Of a stretch of 64,000 nt of DNA, positions 53,738 to 63,339 are shown one piece after another. A model generated the notes under the pieces. It saw nothing but the letters and a program-made list of their open reading frames with translations. It was not told the origin of the DNA and made no database searches. The stretch covers positions 1 through 64,000 of the forward strand of contig MPNO01000014.1 of NCBI GenBank assembly GCA_002239065.1, in the 5' to 3' direction. The DNA is from Defluviicoccus sp. bin129 (lineage in GTDB: Bacteria > Pseudomonadota > Alphaproteobacteria > MPNO01). Position numbers and translations under genes: made by a program. Numbering within the stretch: position 1 is the stretch's first letter; each line of letters begins with the position of its first letter.

Positions 53738-54563
53738 TCCGCGCGAGCGCGCGGGCGAGCGCGCAGAACGCCTCCGGCGCCAGGGTCTCCGCGCGGACCG
53801 TGGGCTCGATCCCGGCCTGCGACAACAGCGCGAGCGGATCCTCGACCAGCCCGTTCAGCGCCGAGCGCAGCATCTTGCGCCGGCGCCCGAACGCGGCGGC
53901 CGTGACCGCCTCCAGATCGGCCATGCCGGCGGCGGCGAGCGGCGCATCGCGGGGCACCAGGCGAACCACGCTCGACGTCACCCTGGGCGGCGGCACGAAG
54001 GCCGCGGGCGCGACGTCGAACACCCGCCTTGCCTCGCACAGCCACTGGACGATCACCGCGAGCCGGCCATAGGCGGCGCTGCCGGGGGCGGCGGCGATGC
54101 GCTCGGCGACCTCCTTCTGGAACATCAGCGTCATCGCGGCGATCGAATCGACGCGGCGCAGCCAGCCGATCAGCAGCGGCGTGGCGACGTTGTAGGGCAG
54201 GTTGGCGACGATCGCGACCCGGCCCTGCCCGGCGAAGTCCGCGATGTCGGTGTCCAGCGCGTCGCCCGCGACGACCCGGAGCCGGCCGCCGTGAAGCGCG
54301 GCGAGGTCGGACAGCGCGCCGACGCAGCGCGGGTCCCGCTCGATGGCGATCACCCGCGCTGCGGCGGTTTCCAGGAGCGCGCGCGTCAGCCCGCCCGGGC
54401 CGGGGCCGATCTCGACCACGGTCTGCCCGCCCAGATCGCCGGCGGCGCGGACGATGCGCCGCGCGAGGTTGAGATCGAGCAGGAAATGCTGGCCCAGACG
54501 TCGCCGGGCGCCGATGCCGTGGCGGGCGATGACCTCGCGGAGCGGTGGCAGGGTTTCAGTCAA
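53712..54563 (-). CDS. rsmA: 16S rRNA adenine dimethyltransferase
   Basis: KsgA/RsmA, 283 residues, dimethylates two adjacent adenines near the 3' end of 16S rRNA. SAM motif I is VVEIGPGPGGLTRALLE, and the catalytic motif is NLPYNVATPLLI (about 127-138). The start ATG 54563 overlaps the pdxA stop by eight bases. The order surA-pdxA-rsmA is conserved across proteobacteria. Confidence 0.96.
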   Translation of the reverse strand: MTETLPPLREVIARHGIGARRRLGQHFLLDLNLARRIVRAAGDLGGQTVVEIGPGPGGLTRALLETAAARVIAIERDPRCVGALSDLAALHGGRLRVVAGDALDTDIADFAGQGRVAIVANLPYNVATPLLIGWLRRVDSIAAMTLMFQKEVAERIAAAPGSAAYGRLAVIVQWLCEARRVFDVAPAAFVPPPRVTSSVVRLVPRDAPLAAAGMADLEAVTAAAFGRRRKMLRSALNGLVEDPLALLSQAGIEPTVRAETLAPEAFCALARALARIRDPRTAA

Positions 54564-55575
54564 CGCCGTCGCGGCGCCCCGTCCGCGCCCGCGTCTCCGC
54601 CATCCGCGCGGCCAGCCTGAGCGCGGCGATCAGGCTGTCGGGGCGGGCGGTTCCGGTGCCGGCGATGTCGTAGGCGGTGCCGTGGTCGGGCGAGGTGCGG
54701 ACGATCGGCAGGCCCAGGGTGACATTCACCCCGCCGTCGAAATCGAGCGTCTTGATCGGGATCAGCGCCTGGTCGTGGTACATGCAGAGCGCCGCGTCGT
54801 AGCCCCGGCGCGCCCGGTCGTGGAACAGCGTGTCGGCCGGCGCCGGCCCGCTGACGGCGATGCCGTCGCGGCGCAGGGTGTCGATCGCCGGGGCGATGAT
54901 CTCGATCTCCTCGCGCCCCATATGGCCGCCCTCGCCGGCATGGGGGTTGAGCCCGGCGACCGCCAGTCTCGGCTCGGCGATCCCGAAATCGGCGGCAAGC
55001 CGCGCCGCGGCGACGCGCCCGCAATGGATCACGGCATCGGCGGTGAGCGCCTTCACCGCCTGTTCCAGCGCCAGATGGACGGTCACCGGCACGACGCGGA
55101 GCCTGTCGCTGACCAGCATCATCACCGGCGCCGCCGCGATGCCGCAGCGCGCGGCGAGATACTCGGTATGGCCCGGATGGTCGAACCCGCTGCGATAGAG
55201 CGCCGCCTTGTCGATCGGATTGGTGACCACCGCGGCGACCTCGCCCGCGAGCGCCAGCGAGACCGCGCGGTCGATCGCCGCGACGACGGCGGGCGCGTTG
55301 ACCGGGTCCGGCCTGCCGCCGACCGGGGAGGACGGGACTGCGACCGGCAGGACGGGGAAGGCATCGGCGAAGACTTCTTCCGCGTCGGCCGCGCGGTCCA
55401 CCGCGGCGACCGGGACATCGAGCCCGAGCGCGTCGGCGAGCGCCCTTGCATGATGTTCGCCGCCGAGAAACGCGAAGGGCGGGACATCCGCTTCGCGGCG
55501 CCGGGTCCACGCCTGCAGCGCGATCTCGGTGCCCACCCCGGCGCACTCTCCCATGGTCAGGGCCAGAGGCCGCAT
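54556..55575 (-). CDS. pdxA: 4-hydroxythreonine-4-phosphate dehydrogenase
   Basis: PdxA, 339 residues, acts in pyridoxal phosphate synthesis. Substrate and metal-binding segments include LNPHAGEGGHMGREE (about 206-220), NPIDKAALYRSGFDHPGHTEYLA and the C-terminal YHDQALIPIKTLDFDGGVNVTLGLPIVRTSPDHGTAYDIAG. It is 16 bases after surA on the same strand and is coupled to rsmA by overlap. Confidence 0.96.
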   Translation of the reverse strand: MRPLALTMGECAGVGTEIALQAWTRRREADVPPFAFLGGEHHARALADALGLDVPVAAVDRAADAEEVFADAFPVLPVAVPSSPVGGRPDPVNAPAVVAAIDRAVSLALAGEVAAVVTNPIDKAALYRSGFDHPGHTEYLAARCGIAAAPVMMLVSDRLRVVPVTVHLALEQAVKALTADAVIHCGRVAAARLAADFGIAEPRLAVAGLNPHAGEGGHMGREEIEIIAPAIDTLRRDGIAVSGPAPADTLFHDRARRGYDAALCMYHDQALIPIKTLDFDGGVNVTLGLPIVRTSPDHGTAYDIAGTGTARPDSLIAALRLAARMAETRARTGRRDGVD

Positions 55576-55591
55576 GACGCCCGTTCCCGCC

Positions 55592-56845
55592 CTAGATGCG
55601 GATATCGACGACGGCGGCGCTGCGGAGATCCCGGAGATAGCGCTGCGCGGCCAGGTTGAGCCGCTGATCGCGCAGCCGCCGCGCCACGGTCTCCCGGTCG
55701 GGCAAGGTGGAGCGGGGCTGGACGCGGCCGCACACCGCGAACAGCGCGATCCCGCCGGGTACCCTGATCGGCACGCCCGCCCGTCCGTCCCCGACTTCGG
55801 CGATGTTCTCCCGGATCGCGGCGGAGAGCTCGCTCGGCCTCAGCGTGCCCAGGTTCCGCGGGGCGCCCGCGCCGAGGGCCTCCGCCACCGCCCCGAGATC
55901 CTCGCAGCCTTCGATCACGCGGGCCGCCGACGCCGCTTGCTTGAGGCGGGCCGCGATCCGCGCGGGCTTCGCCTCGTCCGCCAGCGGAACCAGGATCTGG
56001 CGCAGATCGAGCGCGGCCTCTTTCGGGTCGGCGGCGGCATCGCGTCGTTCTGTCAGCGTGAGAATGCGGAACCCCGAGACCGTCCGGATCGGATCCAGCA
56101 CGTCGCCCGGCGCCAGCTTCGCGACCGCGGCGGCGACCGCGGGGTCGAGGTCCGAGCGCGCGGCCCAGCCCAGGTCTCCGCCCACCGCGGCCGTCGCGGT
56201 GCGGGAGAATTGCCGCGCGAGCGCGCCGAAGCGGGCGCCCTCGCGGATCTGCGCCACCATGCGCAAGGCGGCGTTCCGCACCGTGGCCTCGTCGTCGCCG
56301 CGGCTGACCGGAAGCAGGATCTCGCCCAGGCGGTAGGCCTCCTCGCCCTGCGACGCCTCCAGCCGCGCGAGGAACGCCGTCACCTCCTCGTCGCCGATAT
56401 CGATGCGCGGCGCGAGGCGGCGCCTCACCAGCTTGGACCAGGCGATCCGGGCGCGGAACTGGGCGCGCAGCGATTCCTGGCTCACCCGGCTCTCCGCCAG
56501 AACCGACGACAGGCCGCCGGGCGCCATGCGGTTCGCCCGCTCCATCTCCGCGAGCGCCAGCGCGACCTCGTCGTCGGACACCGTCAGGCCGCGCTTTTTC
56601 GCCTCCTGGAGCTGAAGGCGCTCGTCGACCAGGGTCCGCACCACCTGGTTGGCGATCCGCCGCCGCGATTCGCGCGTGTCCGCGATCCCCGACAGGAACA
56701 GGACCAGGCGGATGCGATCCCGGAGGTCGCGCACCGAGACGACCTCGTCGTTGACGACCACGGCGATCCGCTGCACCGACTGGGCATGGGCCTGCGGCGC
56801 CAATCCAATCGTCGCTGCCAGGAAAAGGACGGAAATCAGACGCAT
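55592..56845 (-). CDS. surA: peptidyl-prolyl isomerase/chaperone SurA
   Basis: Periplasmic chaperone for outer-membrane proteins, 417 residues. A signal peptide (1 to about 22, PQAHAQS) precedes the N-terminal chaperone domain (QRIAVVVNDEVVSVRDLRDRI), followed by two parvulin-like regions (LGEILLPVSRGDDEATVRN and LRQILVPLADEAKPARIAA). A strong promoter precedes it, divergent from pepA. The lptD gene that often lies upstream is not here. Confidence 0.92.
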   Translation of the reverse strand: MRLISVLFLAATIGLAPQAHAQSVQRIAVVVNDEVVSVRDLRDRIRLVLFLSGIADTRESRRRIANQVVRTLVDERLQLQEAKKRGLTVSDDEVALALAEMERANRMAPGGLSSVLAESRVSQESLRAQFRARIAWSKLVRRRLAPRIDIGDEEVTAFLARLEASQGEEAYRLGEILLPVSRGDDEATVRNAALRMVAQIREGARFGALARQFSRTATAAVGGDLGWAARSDLDPAVAAAVAKLAPGDVLDPIRTVSGFRILTLTERRDAAADPKEAALDLRQILVPLADEAKPARIAARLKQAASAARVIEGCEDLGAVAEALGAGAPRNLGTLRPSELSAAIRENIAEVGDGRAGVPIRVPGGIALFAVCGRVQPRSTLPDRETVARRLRDQRLNLAAQRYLRDLRSAAVVDIRI

Positions 56846-56901
56846 CGACCCCTTCGCGGTGACAGGTTCAGGCCGCCGGACCGGCCCGCCAGAGCACCGT
56901 G

Positions 56902-56931
56902 TTTATAGCCTCCTGGCGGAAACCCTGTCCA
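56902..56931 (-). promoter_or_regulatory. sigma-70 promoter for surA-pdxA-rsmA
   Basis: On the minus strand TGGACA (56931-56926) and TATAAA (56907-56902) are spaced by 18 bases; each hexamer matches five of six consensus positions. Transcription would begin near 56895, about 50 bases before the surA start. Confidence 0.65.
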
Positions 56932-57061
56932 TTTGACAGTGACCGGCGCCCGCCGCGGGCGATCCGGGGGGCGGGGCGGTTGTGGCGAAATGGCGGCCTT
57001 CGTAAGTTTGCCCTGCCGGCGACGCCCGTCGGTGTCCGGCCCGGCGAAAAGGAGAACCCCC

Positions 57062-58561
57062 ATGAAGATCAGCTTCGCATCCCCGAAACTTCCCCGCGGC
57101 GGCGCCCTCGCGGTGGGCGTGCTCGAAGGGGGAGATCTCGGAGCCGCGGCGAAGGATGTCGACGAGGCGACGGATGGTGCGCTGTCGCGCGCCATCGGAT
57201 CGAGCCGTTTCGCCGGAAAGTCCAACCAGACGCTGATCGTCAACGCGCCGTCCGGCCTGGACGCGACCCGGGTGGTGCTGGTCGGGCTCGGCAAGGCGGA
57301 CGGTCTCGACGCCCGCGCCGCGCAGGCGGTCGGCGGGACGATCGTCGCCACGCTCGAGAAGAGCGGCGACGGCGCGGTCACCGTCGCGCTCGACGCGGTC
57401 TCCGAAGCGCCGCTCGACGCCGCCCGGCTGGCCGCCAATATCGGCTATGGCGCGCTGTTGCGGGGCTACCGCTTCGACAAGTACCGCACCAAGGAGAAGG
57501 CGGACGACAAGCCCAGCCTCAAGCGGCTGACGGTGACCACCGCCGAGCACGCGCGGGCGCGCGCCGCGTTCCGCCCGCTCGGCGAGGTGGCGGAGGGGGT
57601 CTTCCTGACCCGCGACCTGGTGTCCGAGCCGGCCAACGTGATCTTCCCGGCGAGCCTCGCCGAACGGGCCGAGGCGCTGACCGAGCACGGGGTGGAGGTC
57701 GAGATCCTCGACGAGAAGCGGATGGCCAAGCTCGGCATGGGAGCGCTGCTCGGCGTCGCCCAGGGCAGCGCCAACGCGCCCAGGCTGGTGACCATGCGCT
57801 GGAACGGCGCCCCGCGGGCCCGGGACAAGCAGCCCATCGCCTTCGTCGGCAAGGGGGTGACCTTCGATACCGGCGGAATCTCGATCAAGCCGTCCGGCGG
57901 CATGGAGGACATGAAGTGGGACATGGGCGGCGCCGGCGTGGTGATCGGGCTGATGCGCGCGCTCGCCGGGCGCAAGGCCAGGGTCAACGCGGTGGGGATG
58001 ATCGGGCTGGTCGAGAACATGCCGTCGGCGACCGCCCAGCGGCCTGGCGACGTGGTGACCTCGATGTCGGGCCAGACGGTCGAGGTCATCAACACCGACG
58101 CCGAGGGGCGCCTCGTGCTGTGCGACGTGTTCTGGTACTGCCAGGAAAAATACCGGCCGAGCGTGATCGTCGACTTGGCGACGCTGACCGGGGCGATCAT
58201 CATCTCGCTGGGACACGAGAACGCCGGGCTGTTCGCCAATGACGACACCCTGGCCGACCGCCTGGTCTCGGCCGGCGGCGCGGTCGGCGAGCCGGTGTGG
58301 CGGATGCCGCTGGGCGATGCCTATGACCGGCAGATCGATTCCGACATCGCCGACATGAAGAATGTCGGCGGCCGCGAAGGCGGGTCGATCACCGCCGCCC
58401 AGTTCCTCCAGCGCTTCATCAAGGAGGGGACGCCGTGGGCCCATCTCGACATCGCCGGCGTCACCTGGTCGAAGAAGAACGCGCCCACCGTTCCCAAGGG
58501 CGGCACCGGGTTCGGCGTCAGGCTGCTCGACCGGCTGGTGCGCGAGCATTACGAGGGCTGA
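57062..58561 (+). CDS. pepA: leucyl aminopeptidase
   Basis: Cytosol (M17) aminopeptidase, 499 residues. The signature NTDAEGRLVLCD (about 346-357) and the two-metal ligands in GKGVTFDTGGISIKPSGGMEDMKWDMGGAG are complete. ATG 57062 follows AAAAGGAGAA. The protein may also act in site-specific recombination or regulation in some bacteria. It precedes holC by seven bases; pepA-holC is a conserved pair. Confidence 0.96.
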   Translation: MKISFASPKLPRGGALAVGVLEGGDLGAAAKDVDEATDGALSRAIGSSRFAGKSNQTLIVNAPSGLDATRVVLVGLGKADGLDARAAQAVGGTIVATLEKSGDGAVTVALDAVSEAPLDAARLAANIGYGALLRGYRFDKYRTKEKADDKPSLKRLTVTTAEHARARAAFRPLGEVAEGVFLTRDLVSEPANVIFPASLAERAEALTEHGVEVEILDEKRMAKLGMGALLGVAQGSANAPRLVTMRWNGAPRARDKQPIAFVGKGVTFDTGGISIKPSGGMEDMKWDMGGAGVVIGLMRALAGRKARVNAVGMIGLVENMPSATAQRPGDVVTSMSGQTVEVINTDAEGRLVLCDVFWYCQEKYRPSVIVDLATLTGAIIISLGHENAGLFANDDTLADRLVSAGGAVGEPVWRMPLGDAYDRQIDSDIADMKNVGGREGGSITAAQFLQRFIKEGTPWAHLDIAGVTWSKKNAPTVPKGGTGFGVRLLDRLVREHYEG

Positions 58562-58568
58562 GGCGGCG

Positions 58569-59018
58569 TTGACCGATATCGGCTTCTACCACCTGACCCG
58601 CAGCTCGCTGGTCCAGGCCTTGCCCCGGCTGCTGGAAAAGGTCCATGCGAGCGGCGCGCGCGCCGTCGTGATGACCGGTTCCGAGGAGCGCAGCGGGGCG
58701 CTGGACGCGATCCTCTGGACCTACGACCAGGACGCCTTCCTGCCTCACGGCACGGCGCGCGACGGCAATGCCGAGGACCAGCCCGTGTGGATCACCCATC
58801 AGGACGAGAACCCCAACGGCGCCAGCATTCTCGTCCTCACCGACGGGGCGGTCTCGGCGCGGATCGGCGAGTTTGCCCGTTGCCTGGAGATGTTCGACGG
58901 CAACGACGAGGAGGCCGTGCAGGCGGCGCGGGCGCGCTGGAAATCCTACGCCGCCGCCGGCCACCGCCTGACCTACTGGCAGCAGACGCCGGCGGGCCGC
59001 TGGGAGGAGAAAGACTGA
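58569..59018 (+). CDS. holC: DNA polymerase III subunit chi
   Basis: Chi subunit, 149 residues from TTG 58569 (LTDIGFYHLTRSSLVQALPRLLEKV). It links the clamp loader to single-strand DNA-binding protein. The segments TYDQDAFLPHGT and QPVWITHQDENPNGASILVLTDG are typical of alphaproteobacterial HolC. It is seven bases after pepA. Confidence 0.92.
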   Translation: MTDIGFYHLTRSSLVQALPRLLEKVHASGARAVVMTGSEERSGALDAILWTYDQDAFLPHGTARDGNAEDQPVWITHQDENPNGASILVLTDGAVSARIGEFARCLEMFDGNDEEAVQAARARWKSYAAAGHRLTYWQQTPAGRWEEKD

Positions 59019-59026
59019 AGCCCGGT

Positions 59027-59054
59027 TGCCGCATCCTCGGGATACCGATATATA
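59027..59054 (+). promoter_or_regulatory. promoter for ndk
   Basis: TTGCCG (59027-59032) and TATATA (59049-59054) are spaced by 16 bases, immediately after holC. The predicted start near 59061 is about 25 bases before the ndk ATG. Confidence 0.6.
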
Positions 59055-59085
59055 GCCGCGCCACTGGTCCAGGGGACATTCCGAC

Positions 59086-59508
59086 ATGGCTGTCGAACGC
59101 ACGCTTTCGATCATCAAGCCCGACGCGACCCGGCGAAACCTGACGGGACAGATCAATGCCCGGCTCGAGGAGGCGGGGCTCGGGATCGTGGCGCAGCGGC
59201 GGATCAGGCTGTCGCTCGACCAAGCGAGGCAGTTCTACGCGGTGCACCAGAGCCGCGCGTTCTTCAACGATCTGTGCGAATTCATGGTATCGGGCCCGGT
59301 GGTCGTCCAGGTCCTCGAGGGCGAGGACGCGATCGCCGCGAACCGCGAAGTCATGGGGGCCACCAACCCGGCCAACGCGGCCGAAGGGACGATCCGCCAG
59401 GCGTTCGGGGAGTCCATCGAGGCGAACTCGGTGCACGGCTCCGATTCGGCGGAGAACGCTGCTACCGAAATCGGCTTCTTCTTCGCCGAGTGCGATATCG
59501 TCGGGTGA
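59086..59508 (+). CDS. ndk: nucleoside diphosphate kinase
   Basis: NDP kinase, 140 residues, equalises nucleoside triphosphate pools. [15 protein letters not shown] at the N-terminus and the catalytic His in [20 protein letters not shown] (about 117) are intact. It has its own promoter after holC and is convergent with the small subunit IV-like gene. Confidence 0.97.
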   Translation: MAVERTLSIIKPDATRRNLTGQINARLEEAGLGIVAQRRIRLSLDQARQFYAVHQSRAFFNDLCEFMVSGPVVVQVLEGEDAIAANREVMGATNPANAAEGTIRQAFGESIEANSVHGSDSAENAATEIGFFFAECDIVG

Positions 59509-59523
59509 GCCCCGGCGGCCGGC

Positions 59524-59652
59524 TCAGAGCAGGAACAGCGCCATCAGCGCCAGCGCCAGTATCACCGCGGCCGACGACAAGATCGTGAACAGCACGAAGC
59601 CCTTCCACCCCGCCGCGTGGCGGGCGTTTTCCTGTTCGATGTCGAAAGCCAT
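59524..59652 (-). CDS. aa3-type cytochrome c oxidase subunit IV-like small protein
   Basis: A 42-residue protein beginning MAFDIEQENARHAAGWKGF and ending in one hydrophobic helix (VLFTILSSAAVILALALMALFLL). This N-terminal soluble part plus single helix matches the short alphaproteobacterial aa3-oxidase subunit IV family. ATG 59652 to TGA 59524; no clear ribosome site. It is distant from any oxidase genes in this window, which is usual for this subunit. A housekeeping assignment is by similarity of pattern only. Confidence 0.72.
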   Translation of the reverse strand: MAFDIEQENARHAAGWKGFVLFTILSSAAVILALALMALFLL

Positions 59653-59719
59653 TCCGATCCTCTCCGCAGTCGGTGCCACGGGCGAAGCTATATCCCACTC
59701 CGCGCGCCAGCGGAAGCCG

Positions 59720-60382
59720 TCAGCCGCAACCGGACGGTGACGGCGATATCAGCGGGGGCGGGGGCTCCGCCGCGCCCGCGATCTCGCAGCGCTCCCCGGC
59801 AACCCTGACCCGGCCTTCCGCGATCAGCCGGACCGCGAGCGGCAGGCAGCGGTGCTCGGCGGCGAGCACGCGCGCGGCGAGACCGGCCGCATCGTCGCCG
59901 TCCTCCACCGCCACCGCGGCCTGCACGACGATCGGACCGCGATCCATCTCGGCGCGGACGAAATGGACGGTGCAGCCGGCGATTCGCACCCCGGCCGCGA
60001 GCGCCCGGGCATGGGTGTCGAGCCCCGGAAAGGCGGGCAGCAGCGAGGGATGGATGTTGATCAGCCGGTCGTTCCAGCGCTCCACGAACCAGGGCGTCAA
60101 CAGGCGCATGAACCCGGCGAGGCAGACCAGCCCGGCATCCGCCCCGGCGAGCGCCCGGTCGAGCGCGCGCTCGAACGCCTCGCGGCCGGAGAAATCGCGG
60201 TGATCGACGATTTCGGCCCGGATTCCGGCGCGGCGCGCGCGCTCCAGCCCCGGCGCTTCGGGCTCGTTCGAGATGGCGAGGACGATTTCGGCCGGGTAGT
60301 CGGCCTCGGCGCAGGCCTCGATCAGGGATTGCAGGTTGCTGCCGCGCCCCGAGATCAGCACCCCCAGCTTCAGCCGCGCCAT
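59720..60382 (-). CDS. purN: phosphoribosylglycinamide formyltransferase
   Basis: GAR transformylase using 10-formyltetrahydrofolate, purine biosynthesis, 220 residues. [18 protein letters not shown] is the substrate-binding N-terminus; [13 protein letters not shown] has the catalytic Asn and His, and [19 protein letters not shown] the catalytic Asp. ATG 60382 lies within the 3' end of purM, a 13-base overlap, so translation is coupled. Confidence 0.96.
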   Translation of the reverse strand: MARLKLGVLISGRGSNLQSLIEACAEADYPAEIVLAISNEPEAPGLERARRAGIRAEIVDHRDFSGREAFERALDRALAGADAGLVCLAGFMRLLTPWFVERWNDRLINIHPSLLPAFPGLDTHARALAAGVRIAGCTVHFVRAEMDRGPIVVQAAVAVEDGDDAAGLAARVLAAEHRCLPLAVRLIAEGRVRVAGERCEIAGAAEPPPPLISPSPSGCG

Positions 60383-61494
60383 GCCGCCTCGTGACCCAGA
60401 ATCTGCACCGCCGGCAGGTCGGGGGTGCGCTGCACGATGCGGCCTATCTCGCGGACCTCTTCGCCCTGCGCCTCGAACGCCCGGCGCGCCGCCGCCGCGC
60501 GGTCGGCGGCCACCGCCGCGACGAAGCCGATGCCGCAATTGAAGGTATCGGCCATGTCGGCCGGCGCCAGACCGCCTGCTCGCGCCAGCCAGGCGAACAC
60601 GGGAGGCAGCGGCCAGCATCCGGCGTCGATCTCGGCGGCGAGCCCGGCGGGCAGGACGCGGCCGATATTCCCGGTCAGCCCGCCGCCGGTGATGTGGGCG
60701 AACCCGTCGACCAGCCTCTCGCGATGGGCGGCCAGGGCGGCGGACACGTAGAGCCGGGTCGGGGTCAGGAGCGCGGCGCCGAGCGGCCCGTCGGCGAACG
60801 GCGCGTCGTCGTCCCAGGAAAGCCCCGCCTCCCCGGCGATTCGCCTGACCAGGGAAAAGCCGTTGGCGTGGACCCCCGACGATGCGAGACCGAGGAGGAT
60901 GTGGCCCTCGCGGATGTCGTCGCCGGCGAGCAGGGTCCCGCGTTCCGCCGCGCCGACCGCGAACCCGGCGAGATCGTAGTCGCCCCCGGCGTAATGGCCG
61001 GGCATCTCCGCCGTCTCGCCGCCGATCAGGCTGCAGCCGGCCTCCGCGCAGCCTTGCGCGATGCCCTCGACCACCGTCGCGGCGATCCCGGGCTCCAGCC
61101 GTCCGGTGGCGAAATAGTCGAGGAAGAACAGCGGCTCGGCGCCCTGGACGACGATGTCGTTGACGCACATGGCGACTAGGTCGATGCCGATGGTCTCGTG
61201 CCGCCCGCAGTCAATCGCCACGCGGAGCTTGGTCCCCACGCCGTCGGTCGCGGCGACCAGCACCGAGTCGGCGAAGCCGGCCGCGCGGGGGTCGAAAAGC
61301 CCGCCGAACCCGCCGATCTCGCCCATCGCGCCGGGCCGGGCGGTGGACCGCGCCAGCTCGCGTATCCTGTCCACGAGGCGGGCCGCCGCATGGATGTCGA
61401 CACCCGCCTCACCATATGCTGAACGGTTGATGACTGCCCCGCGAGAGCTGGAATGGTAGACTGCGGCCGGCAGGCCGTCCCGGGCCGGGCTCAC
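60370..61494 (-). CDS. purM: phosphoribosylformylglycinamidine cyclo-ligase
   Basis: AIR synthetase of purine biosynthesis, 374 residues from GTG 61494. Family motifs: [53 protein letters not shown] and [13 protein letters not shown]. The first ~24 residues are not family-like, but no other usual start codon lies between them and the conserved YGEAGVD segment. It is divergent from the DUF2066 gene (37 bases apart) and coupled to purN. Confidence 0.95.
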   Translation of the reverse strand: MSPARDGLPAAVYHSSSRGAVINRSAYGEAGVDIHAAARLVDRIRELARSTARPGAMGEIGGFGGLFDPRAAGFADSVLVAATDGVGTKLRVAIDCGRHETIGIDLVAMCVNDIVVQGAEPLFFLDYFATGRLEPGIAATVVEGIAQGCAEAGCSLIGGETAEMPGHYAGGDYDLAGFAVGAAERGTLLAGDDIREGHILLGLASSGVHANGFSLVRRIAGEAGLSWDDDAPFADGPLGAALLTPTRLYVSAALAAHRERLVDGFAHITGGGLTGNIGRVLPAGLAAEIDAGCWPLPPVFAWLARAGGLAPADMADTFNCGIGFVAAVAADRAAAARRAFEAQGEEVREIGRIVQRTPDLPAVQILGHEAAWRG

Positions 61495-61530
61495 CGCTTC
61501 ACGAGGATAGACGATCGGCAGCCGTTTTCA

Positions 61531-62800
61531 ATGGCGAGACCTCCGAGACAGAGTAGTGGAATGCGGCTTCCGGGGGCGATGGCGGCGGCCGGAACCCTGG
61601 TCGCCTGCGCCGCCCTGGTCGCGCCCGGTCCCGCCGCCGCGGCCGACGCCGGGGTCTTCCTGATCCGCGACGTGGCCGTCGATGCGACCGCCGCGAACGC
61701 CACCGCGGCGCGCGACCGGGCGCTGGCCGAAGGACATTCCGTGGCCTTCCGCCGCCTGATCGCGCGGATCGTGCCGGTCGGCGCGGTCGCCGGGGTTCCG
61801 CGGCTCGACCCCGCCGCGATCGCCCCCCTGGTACAGAGCTTCGAGGTCGGCGGCGAGAAGACCTCCCGGGTGCGCTACCTCGCGCGGCTGACCTTCCGGT
61901 TCGACCGGACCGCGCTCCACCGCTTCCTGCGCGCCCGCGGCGTGCCGTTCGCGGTGGCGAGTTCGAGGCCGGTCCTCGTGCTGCCGGTGCTGCGCATGGC
62001 GGGGACGTATCTGCTGTGGGACCGGCCCAACCCGTGGCGCGACGCCTGGGCGGGCCTGCCGCGCGCGGGCGGGCTGGTGCCGCTGGTGTCCCCCGCGGGC
62101 GACCTGCAGGACCTGCGCGACATCAGCGCCCGCCAGGCCGTGGCGGGCGAGCCGGCGCGGCTCCGCGCCATCGCCGAGCGCTACGGGGCGGCTTCGGTCC
62201 CGGTGATGGGGGCGCCGCCCCGCCGCCCGCCCCCGCCGGGCGGGGGCGGGGGAGCCGGCGCGGCTCCGCGCCATCGCCGAGCGCTACGGGGCGGCTTCGG
62301 TCGCGGTGATGGTCGCCTCGCCGCGCGGCGCCGGCGGCTCGCCCACCGCGATCCGGGTCTCGGTCACCACCCATGGCGCGGACGGCGCCGGTCCGACCTT
62401 CACCGAAATCCACCCCGTCGATCCCGCCGCGACGGATGGCGAGCGCTACCGCGCGGTGGCCGCGCGCGCCGCCCGGCGCATACAGGAGGCGTGGAAGTCG
62501 GACAATCTGCTGAGGTTCGACCGGGCCGGGCAGATCGACGCCGCGGTGCCGGTGTCGGGGCTCGACGAATGGGTGGCGATCTCCCGGGCGCTCGCCGATA
62601 CGCCGTCCAGCGACGGAACCCGGGTGCTTGCGCTGTCGCGCGGCTCGGTCGACCTGCGGCTGCGCTATTTCGGCGATATCGAGGGGTTCCGGGCGGCGCT
62701 GCGCCGGAACGATCTGGACCTGGACCGCGTCGATAGCGGCTGGGTGCTGCGACGTCACCGCGGCGCCGGGGCGAAGGAAGCGGCGGGGCCGGAGCGGTGA
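61531..62800 (+). CDS. DUF2066 exported protein, frame broken as assembled
   Basis: Secreted or periplasmic protein of the DUF2066 family with a signal peptide (from ATG 61531, or ATG 61561, to the AAAADA region). It reads FLIRDVAVDATAANATAARDRALAEGHSVAFRRLIARI, the family start. A 103-base duplication (copies at 62149-62209 and 62252-62312) shifts the frame; removing it gives a continuous 388-residue protein ending at 62800. The position between purM and a CDP-alcohol phosphotransferase/AI-2E permease pair is conserved in alphaproteobacteria. Function is not established. Confidence 0.82.
62149..62312. other. probable assembly scar: 103-bp-offset duplication with G/C-homopolymer middle
   Basis: A 61-base core (62149-62209) recurs at 62252-62312 with one mismatch, offset 103. 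Outward from each core, the inner flanks still track the other copy but with A, T and some C/G positions replaced by G or C, ending in runs such as CCCCC and GGGGG (62230-62252). Same architecture as the scar at 18.6 kb, in an unrelated gene. Confidence 0.8.
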
Positions 62801-63339
62801 GCATCCCCAACCTGATCTCCCTGTCCCGGCTGCTCTCGGTTCCGCTGATCATCTACCTGATCCTGAACGAGTCCCATGGTTGGGCGTTCGCGCTGTTCCT
62901 GCTGGCGGGGGCATCGGACGCCCTCGACGGGTATCTCGCCAAGGCGCTCGACCAGACCTCGACGCTGGGCGTCTATCTGGACCCGCTGGCCGACAAGGCC
63001 CTGCTCGTCAGCGTTTACGTGACGCTTGGCATGGGCGGGCTGATCGACGATCTTGTCGTCATCCTGGTGGTCTTCCGCGACGTCCTCATCGTCGGCGGGG
63101 TGCTGCTGCTCCTGGTTCTGCGCAGGCATTGGGAGGCCCGCCCCGTCCTGGTGAGCAAGGTCAACACGGGGGTGCAGATTTTCCTCGCGGCGGCGGTGCT
63201 GGCGCAGGCCGGCATCGCGATCGAGATATCCGGCGCGATCGAACTCGCGCAATACGCGGTGATCGCGACCACGGTCGGCTCCGGCGGCTGGTATCTGGTG
63301 GCCTGGCTGCGCAAGGTCGCGAGCGCCGAGACGCGGTGA
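62797..63339 (+). CDS. CDP-alcohol phosphatidyltransferase (PgsA/cardiolipin synthase-like)
   Basis: Membrane phospholipid enzyme, 180 residues with about five helices. The CDP-alcohol motif is SDALDGYLAKALDQTSTLGVYLDPLADK, matching DxxDGxxA(R)x8Gx3Dx3D except Lys at the usual Arg. GTG 62797 overlaps the DUF2066 stop by four bases, and the next gene overlaps by one, so the three form one operon. The precise head group cannot be deduced. Confidence 0.9.
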   Translation: MSIPNLISLSRLLSVPLIIYLILNESHGWAFALFLLAGASDALDGYLAKALDQTSTLGVYLDPLADKALLVSVYVTLGMGGLIDDLVVILVVFRDVLIVGGVLLLLVLRRHWEARPVLVSKVNTGVQIFLAAAVLAQAGIAIEISGAIELAQYAVIATTVGSGGWYLVAWLRKVASAETR

